Assembly: GCA_032164245.1 (NCBI GenBank)
Contig: JAVMKO010000001.1
Span: 245,901,644-245,965,643, forward strand
DNA from: Sternotherus odoratus
Lineage: Eukaryota > Chordata > Testudines > Kinosternidae
DNA: 64,000 nt
Reading direction: 5' to 3'
The first letter of the stretch is position 1. The number at the start of each line of letters is the position of its first letter. A program made the translations under genes and the position numbers. The notes below the pieces were generated by a model. It worked only from the letters and a program-made list of their open reading frames with translations. It was not told the DNA's origin and searched no databases. Of the stretch, positions 58,551-64,000 are shown one piece after another.

Positions 58551-60573
58551 ATGGCCAGCTCACCTGAACTGCTCAGTCGCCATTCAGAGCTATCAGCAGC
58601 ACTAGCCGCCACGCAGAGCTCAGCATCACAAGAATCCATGCTGAGCTCATCTACCCTGGAGACCAGCCAGAGGAGAAGAGCTCCAGCATGGTCCACTCGT
58701 GAGGTGCTGGATCTCATCGCTATCTGGGGAGAGGAATCCGTGATGTTGGAACTACGAAACAACAAACGGAATGCCAACACCTATGGAAGAGTCTCCAAGG
58801 CCATGCTAGAAAGGGGCCACAACAGGGACACCACACAGTGCCGCGTGAAAATTAAGGAGCTGCGGCAATCGTTCCAGAAAGCCAAGGAGGCAAACGGACG
58901 ATCAGGGGGTGCGCCACGGACATGCAGGTTCTATAATGAACTAAATGCGATAATGGGGGGTGCCCCCACCACCATCGCGCCGGTCTGCGTGGACTCCACC
59001 GATGGGATAATCGTCAGGGAGGAGACTGATTCCGAGGAGGACGACCATGAAGAGGAAAATCTCACGGAGCAGCAGGAGCCCAGCGGAGAACCCGTGTACC
59101 CAGAGAGCCAGGAGCTGTTTGTCACCCTGGAGCCAGTACCCTCCCAAGCCTCCCAGGGGGGTAAGTGTTTCTTTTTTAAGTGATTACATGACGCGTGATT
59201 TTGTAAAGGAAGCATTTATTAATGAGTAACTTGCCCTAAGGACTTAGCGTGCTTTCATTGCTGGTCAATTTCTACTCAAAGAGTTTGTCAATATACTCCA
59301 GGATTGACCATAAGTCCTCCGCGGACATTTCAAGGAAGCTATCCAGGAGGTAGCGATGAATCCAGCACAGCAGATTTCTGGGGAGAGCCGCCTTCTGTGG
59401 TCCCCCGTGATAGGACACCAACCCACGCCACGAAACTAGTAAGTTGTCTGGTATCATTGAGCAGGCTAGCATTGCGGCGTATGGACCAGGACTTTGCATG
59501 GACTCAAGGAGCATGCGCTCCCTATCTCTCCGAGAAATTCTCAGCAAAGTGATGTCATTCAGGGTTGCCTGTTTGAGATACGGACTGCAATTAGTAGGGA
59601 GATAAAGATTCCCAGCTGCAAAGTACTCTTTTCTGCTGAGGACTGATCAACCGCCCCCCCCCACGAACGCTGACCGCCCCCCCCCCCCCCAGCCCGTAGC
59701 GGTAGCTAGCAGGGAATCTGAGCAGTCTGCACGCGGTCTGAAGAGCCCCAAAAAGACCTTAGCCCTTAGCGAGAGATTTTTTGGCATTTGCTTTGCAGTT
59801 TGCGGTTGCTGTGGGAGCCAGCCACGCGGTGGGGGGCTGGGTTGCTCTACAGTATGCAGGCACCACTTTTAACTTACCATGGCCGGCTGCACGGTGATTT
59901 CAGAAGCCGTCTTGGGCTGAGGCACGCATATGTGTCTGAGATGCTCTGACTTTTCTGTGAGCTTCTCAGTCAGTTTTAGGTGTAGAACATGACCTTGTAC
60001 AGAAATCATATCAGGCCTCTGAATACTGAGGTTGCAAATGGCATAGTACTCCCATTGTGTACCGTCCGAGACTGCATCTGCCTCCTAACCTTGAATGTAT
60101 CTGTCTCATAACTTTCAAACTTTATTTTCCCACACTCGCCCACAGATGAACAAGTATCTCACAATCCCCCGGCCTCCTCCTCCCGCCGTGCACCGCAGAT
60201 AAGAAAGCGTAAAAAGAAAACGCGAACGCGCGATGAGATGTTCACTGAACTCATGGAGAACTCGCGCGCTGAGGCAGCCCGCCAGACGGACTGGAGGGAT
60301 CGAGAGATAGAGGCAAGGGATCGAGAGATAGAGGCAAGGGATCGAGAGATAGAGGCAAGGGATCGAGAGATAGAGGCAAGGGATCGAGAGAGGCAGGAAT
60401 GGAGAGCCGCTGCAGAAAAGAGGGAACAGCGTGAGGAAAGACGCATGGATGCTTTCCTCCGCATCATGGAGGACCAGAGCAACATGCTGCAATCTCTGGT
60501 GGAGCTGCAGCATGCCCAAAGACCATCTCTGCAGCCCCTGTGTAACCACCTCCCCCCTCCCCAACTCCCATAG
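58551..60573 (+). CDS. Harbinger SANT/Myb-like DNA-binding protein (two exons)
   Basis: In PIF/Harbinger elements this accessory protein binds the transposon ends and helps bring the nuclease into the nucleus. Exon 1 is 58551-59160, starting at the ATG of MASSPELLSR; the frame extends upstream only from a TTG. Exon 2 is 60146-60573. The donor GGG|GTAAGT and acceptor TCGCCCACAG|AT join in frame (phase 1, new codon GAT), giving 345 residues. Residues about 45-135 form a trihelix-like SANT/Myb domain with W47, W59, the block CRVKIKELRQ and GAPRTCRFYNEL. An acidic stretch follows. Exon 2 adds a basic patch (RKRKKKTRTR, a likely nuclear signal), four tandem DREIEAR heptads predicted to form a charged helix or coiled coil, and a leucine-rich end. 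AATAAA lies 263 bases past the stop. The splice prediction is mine, from sites and frame. Confidence 0.88.
59161..60145 (+). other. Intron of the Harbinger SANT-protein gene
   Basis: 985 bases starting GTAAGT and ending CAG. It includes an antisense open frame of 91 codons at 59272-59547 of unknown meaning, and two poly-C runs near 59656-59692 each preceded by a GACCGCC- or AACCGCC-like phrase. Confidence 0.8.
60298..60381 (+). repeat. Four tandem 21-bp coding repeats
   Basis: Exact copies of a 21-base unit coding Asp-Arg-Glu-Ile-Glu-Ala-Arg, followed by a partial fifth (Asp-Arg-Glu-Arg). A multiple of three, it can expand or shrink without breaking the frame. Confidence 0.95.
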
Positions 60574-60835
60574 ATTCCCCACCCAGACGCGGGGTGAGAA
60601 CACGGGGGGGGCAAGCTCCATGGGCCGCTCCACTCTACCCCACAAGCCAGCAGAAGCAGCAGCAGCAGGCTGACGTTCTCGGAAAACTTTTAAAAGCTGC
60701 TGTGTCTTGCCCACCCCTCCTCTCCCCCCTTCCCACCCACCCCCCTCCTTTGCCCGCTCCTCCCCCACTGCGACTGCTGGTTTCCCTCCAGGATACCAGG
60801 ACAGTGATCCCCTGTATTTGTATTTCCGATTAACC

Positions 60836-60841
60836 AATAAA
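60836..60841 (+). terminator. Polyadenylation signal of the SANT-protein gene
   Basis: AATAAA on the plus strand in the context TTAACCAATAAAGGAACC, between the two convergent genes. Transcripts from the left should be cleaved shortly after it. Confidence 0.75.
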
Positions 60842-60863
60842 GGAACCATGATTTTTCAGTGAT

Positions 60864-60869
60864 TTTATT
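60864..60869 (-). terminator. Polyadenylation signal of the transposase gene
   Basis: TTTATT on the plus strand reads AATAAA on the minus strand, 102 bases past the transposase stop. It sits within 30 bases of the opposing signal at 60836, so the two transcripts probably overlap at their 3' ends. Confidence 0.7.
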
Positions 60870-60970
60870 TCCTCTGCAAGCATGGGGATGGGGGAGGGAA
60901 AGCATGGGGAGGGGGGAGGGAAAGAGGGTTCAAGGGCAGCAGGCTTAGAGCACAGCAAGGGAGCAGATTC

Positions 60971-62317
60971 TCAAACGCCATCTCGGGCACTCATAAAACT
61001 GTCTTTCAAGGCGTCTCTGAGGCGCAGGGCCTCACGGTGTGCTCTTCGACTTTCCCTGCTGTGTGGCTGCTCATAAGTAGCAGAAAGTAAATTTGCCTCT
61101 GCCTCCCAGCCCGCCATAAACGTTTCCCCCTTGCTCTCACAGATATTGTGGAGCACAGAGCAAGCAGCTATAACAATGGGGATATTTCTCTCGCGGATGT
61201 CTGAGCATATCAGTAAGGAACGCCATCTCCCCTTCAAGCAGCCAAATGCACACTCTACGGCCATTCTGCACTTGCTCAGCCTGTAGTTGAACAGCTCCTG
61301 ACCCCTGTCCAGGGCTCCTGTGTAGGGCTTCATAAGCCAGGGCATTAGGGGGTAGGCTGGGTCCCCAATGATCATGATCGGCATTTCGACCCCCCCCCCC
61401 ATGGAAATTTTCTGGTCGGGGAAGAAAGTGCCTTGCTGCAGCTGTCTAAAAACCCTAGAGTTCCTGAACACTCGAGCGTCATGAAGCTTTCCCGGCCACC
61501 CCACGTAGAGGTCGGTGAAACGTCCCTTGTGGTCAACCACTGCTTGCATGACCATTGAGTAATATCCCTTCCGGTTTCTGTACTCAGCGGCCTCGTGGTC
61601 CGGTGCCAGGATAGGGATATGAGTCCCATCTATAGCCCCACCACAGTTAGGGAATCCCATGGCGGCAAAGCCATCTATTGTGGCTTGCAGGTTTCTGAGG
61701 TTTATAACCCGGTGTAGCAGCCGCTCGACGATTGCCCTGCTTACTTGCATCACAGCAAAGCCCACTGTAGACCTACCCACCCCAAACTGATTCGCCACTG
61801 ACCGGTAGCTGTCTGGCGTTGCAAGCTTCCAGAGGGCTATCGCCACTCGCTTCTCCACTGTAAGGGCCACTCTCATTTTGGTATTCCTGTGCCGGAGGGC
61901 CGGGGACAGCAAGTCACAAAGTTCCATGAAGGTGCCCTTTCGCATGCGGAAGTTTCTGAGCCACTGGGAGTCATCCCAGACCTGCAGCACTATGCGGTCC
62001 CACCAGTCCGTGCTTGTTTCCCTGGCCCAGAATCGGCGTTCGATGGCATGAGCCTGTCCCATTGCCACCATTTTTGACAGATTGTCAGTCACCCTACTTG
62101 CAAAAACGGCAGTGTCCATGTCGTCCCCGCTGTGCACGTCTTCGTCCATCTCGTGCACGTCCTCGTCCATCTCCTCCTCACTGTCATCGGGTTCCAGAAA
62201 GCGCAGTTCTCCCCGGATCGCATTCCTCCTCTGCAGACGGTGCAGCAGGAACTCAGCAACCATGATCGAGGTCCTCACAACGGCCATTACTGCAGCCGTG
62301 GTGTCAGCGGGCTCCAT
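60971..62317 (-). CDS. PIF/Harbinger DDE transposase, intact
   Basis: This nuclease of the HARBI1/DDE_Tnp_4 family cuts and joins the element ends. It has 448 codons in one open frame from ATG (62315-62317) to the stop, longer than the roughly 350 residues of domesticated HARBI1 because of an N-terminal extension. Residues 42-70 are acidic with a short EMDEDVH repeat. Residues about 105-140 are the usual lead-in with paired tryptophans. A helix-turn-helix lies at about 153-187 (YRSVANQFGVGRSTV). The catalytic triad is visible: D230 in GGAIDGTH, D319 in IIGDPAY, E355 in AVECAFGCLKGRW. GKLHDARVF (D280) is also conserved. The gene starts about 345 bases inside the right end and faces the SANT-protein gene tail to tail. 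An 11-base G run (minus strand, 61390-61400) codes Met-Gly-Gly-Gly and could slip. Confidence 0.95.
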   Translation of the reverse strand: MEPADTTAAVMAVVRTSIMVAEFLLHRLQRRNAIRGELRFLEPDDSEEEMDEDVHEMDEDVHSGDDMDTAVFASRVTDNLSKMVAMGQAHAIERRFWARETSTDWWDRIVLQVWDDSQWLRNFRMRKGTFMELCDLLSPALRHRNTKMRVALTVEKRVAIALWKLATPDSYRSVANQFGVGRSTVGFAVMQVSRAIVERLLHRVINLRNLQATIDGFAAMGFPNCGGAIDGTHIPILAPDHEAAEYRNRKGYYSMVMQAVVDHKGRFTDLYVGWPGKLHDARVFRNSRVFRQLQQGTFFPDQKISMGGGVEMPIMIIGDPAYPLMPWLMKPYTGALDRGQELFNYRLSKCRMAVECAFGCLKGRWRSLLICSDIRERNIPIVIAACSVLHNICESKGETFMAGWEAEANLLSATYEQPHSRESRRAHREALRLRDALKDSFMSARDGV

Positions 62318-62661
62318 GCTTGCAATGCTATGGCGTTAGCACGGCGCGGAGAAAGGGCGCGAATTATGGGATGCCTACCTACAGTGCACCGCTCGTAATG
62401 GGGGTGGGCGGCTCGGAAAAAGGGCGCGAAATTTGGAAATGCCTACCCATAGTGGAGCACTCGAAATGGTGCCTGCTGGGGGATCAGGGAACTGTGGGAT
62501 AGGTACCCAGAGTGCAACGCTCATCATGTCGACACTTGCAAAAGTTTTGCGGACAGACACTGTCGACTTGCTGTGCTTAGCTGTGCCTAGTGAAGACACA
62601 CAACATCGACTGTATACCGTCGCGTTCACAACATCGACATAAAGGAAATCGAACTACTGCT

Positions 62662-62678
62662 GTAGTGAAGACATACCC
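62662..62678 (-). repeat. Harbinger right terminal inverted repeat
   Basis: GTAGTGAAGACATACCC on the plus strand, the inverse of the left end with one mismatch. It is followed by the TTA target duplication. Confidence 0.92.
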
Positions 62679-62681
62679 TTA

Positions 62682-63802
62682 GTCTGCAGAATGTTGCCTT
62701 TGTCTGCTTTGTCCCTTGACCGACAGACCGCTCTCGCTTATGTGAGAATTCTCTTACATAGCAAATCTCCCATTTTTTGCTCCTCAGGCTCCTCATGCTC
62801 CTGCCCAGTGTGTGCCAACTCACTACCTTATTGGAACTTTGCTCATTTCAACCTTCTCTCTCCTACCTTCTCATCATCGCTCTTCAGGGTTCGCTCTGAC
62901 CAGCTTGTAGAATTTCATTTTTCTCCAAGCTATTTCCTCTAAAACAACTGGTTTTTTCTGCCAGTGTTTTATCACCAAAGATAACATGCAGGTACAAACA
63001 CCTTTAATTTTTCCTGTTCTAGTTCAGCACCATATCAACTGTATCTATTTTGCTCTTCTGCAGTAATGTACTGGATGGGTCAGAGCAGGTGACTGGATAC
63101 CTTCATTTCCTGAGCCTTCAGACCTGCATGCTGGCTTTTGAGTCATGGTACTTGTACGGTATCTTAGGATCAGGGTTTTTACAGGTGATGATACTAGTTT
63201 ACCATCTCTTCTGCTTGATTTCCTGGTAGTTTCTCAGGAGCTGACAAGGGTGAGCTTCAAGTACATTTTCTTCTGCTGTAATGTTGGAAGGATATTTTAG
63301 TGAGAACAAGCAGATTATCTAAACAGAGCCTGATGAGTCTGTGTCCCGGCTCATTGATCTTTCCTAATCCATGTTTGTTTAATTCATTCTGATCCATGAC
63401 CTTTGCTCCCACTTTAGCTTTGGAATGTCCCATATTCAGCAGCACATCAGGTCTTGGCACCGTCTCAGTGAATTAGAACTCCTGAATTTCATCATCCTTG
63501 GTTCCTGTGGAAGAAGAGAGGCCTGAATGATGCTCAGGTTAATTGGACTTTCTTTAAAAGAAATAAAATAGGCTTTGGAAGGATTATATCCAATTAGGGA
63601 TGAGATTTTATCCTTATTTAGAACAAGTTCTCATTTTTTAAATTTAATCTTTATTTTTAAAAAATATAAATAGAGTGGAGAGATACAGATAGCAACTCAC
63701 TTGCTGCATTACAGTGTCATTCAGTACTTGGTGATAAGCATTTTGTCCTAATGGGGAATTTAGAATAGTAGGATATTAACAGAGGAACTGATTGACATAT
63801 AC
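62682..63802. other. Intergenic DNA, no feature recognised
   Basis: No gene or mobile element was recognised. The short open frames have no domain signals. Confidence 0.5.
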
Positions 63803-63997
63803 CAGTGGTTCTCAAACTTTTGCACTGGTGACCCCTTTCAAATAGCAAACCTCTGAATGTGACCCCTCTCATAAATTAAAAATATATTTTTATATTTAAC
63901 ACTAGTATACATGGTGGAGGCAAAGCAGGGTTTTGGGGGTGGAGACTGACAGTTCATGACCCCTTGAGGAGTCACAACCCCTACTTTGGAACCCCTG
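63803..63997. mobile_element. hAT-type MITE ('cagtggttctcaaac' ends)
   Basis: It starts CAGTGGTTCTCAAACTTTTG and ends CTACTTTGGAACCCCTG, whose inverse is CAGGGGTTCCAAAGTAG. These ends and the phrases GACCCCTTTCAAATAGCAAA and CATGACCCCTTGAGGAGTC are typical of short hAT elements in reptiles. The window ends three bases later, so a target duplication cannot be checked. Confidence 0.85.
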
Positions 63998-64000
63998 AGT

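Larger units (their letters stand above)
58187..62678. mobile_element. Apparently complete PIF/Harbinger DNA transposon
   Basis: A 4492-bp element bounded by TTA on both sides (58184-58186, 62679-62681), the 3-bp target duplication preferred by PIF/Harbinger transposases. Its ends are GGGCATGTCTTCACTAC (58187-58203) and, inverted, GGGTATGTCTTCACTAC (62662-62678). It carries the two genes that define the superfamily: a SANT/Myb-like DNA-binding protein on the plus strand and a DDE nuclease on the minus strand, transcribed towards each other. Both frames are unbroken and the catalytic residues are present, so it may be recently active. Only the sequence was read; activity is inferred. Confidence 0.93.

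Overview
The window is vertebrate nuclear DNA, most likely from a turtle. One large protocadherin exon lies in AT-rich intronic and intergenic sequence full of mobile-element remains: CR1- and L2-type LINEs, MIR-type SINEs, and Harbinger, hAT and pogo/Tigger-type DNA elements. I saw no L1 or Alu. The turtle assignment is inferred from this repeat mix and from conserved protocadherin wording. It was not tested against any database.

Region 1-12 kb: the only host gene I can support is PCDH17 (delta-2 protocadherin) on the minus strand. Its first coding exon (9385-11988, 868 codons) encodes the signal peptide, six cadherin repeats, the transmembrane segment and the first part of the cytoplasmic tail. 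It ends at a clean splice donor. The sequence from 9384 down to 1 is intron 1, and the later exons were not found in the window. The region from 11989 to about 15 kb is the 5' UTR and upstream flank and looks poor in repeats.

Region 15-58 kb: no host genes were recognised. It holds LINE fossils (17.6-18.9, 26.5-27.1, 52.2-52.7, 56.3-57.0 kb), a solo LTR with a 5-bp target duplication (22.3-23.2 kb), hAT-type MITEs (3.4, 21.8, 35.2, 42.7, 47.2, 51.7 and 63.8 kb), three MITEs with Harbinger-like ends (20.0, 25.3, 45.6 kb), and a retroposed fold-back with a 15-bp target duplication (32.4 kb). Two copies of an element I cannot name (49.2-51.2 and 55.0-55.9 kb) carry very C-rich or G-rich arrays, which in the longer copy flip strand repeatedly.

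Region 58.2-62.7 kb: an apparently complete PIF/Harbinger transposon with matching terminal inverted repeats and TTA target duplications. It has two convergent genes: a two-exon SANT/Myb-like DNA-binding protein on the plus strand and an intact DDE transposase on the minus strand. The reading frames look unbroken. The shorter MITEs share its terminal motif, so one working element may have mobilised its relatives here.
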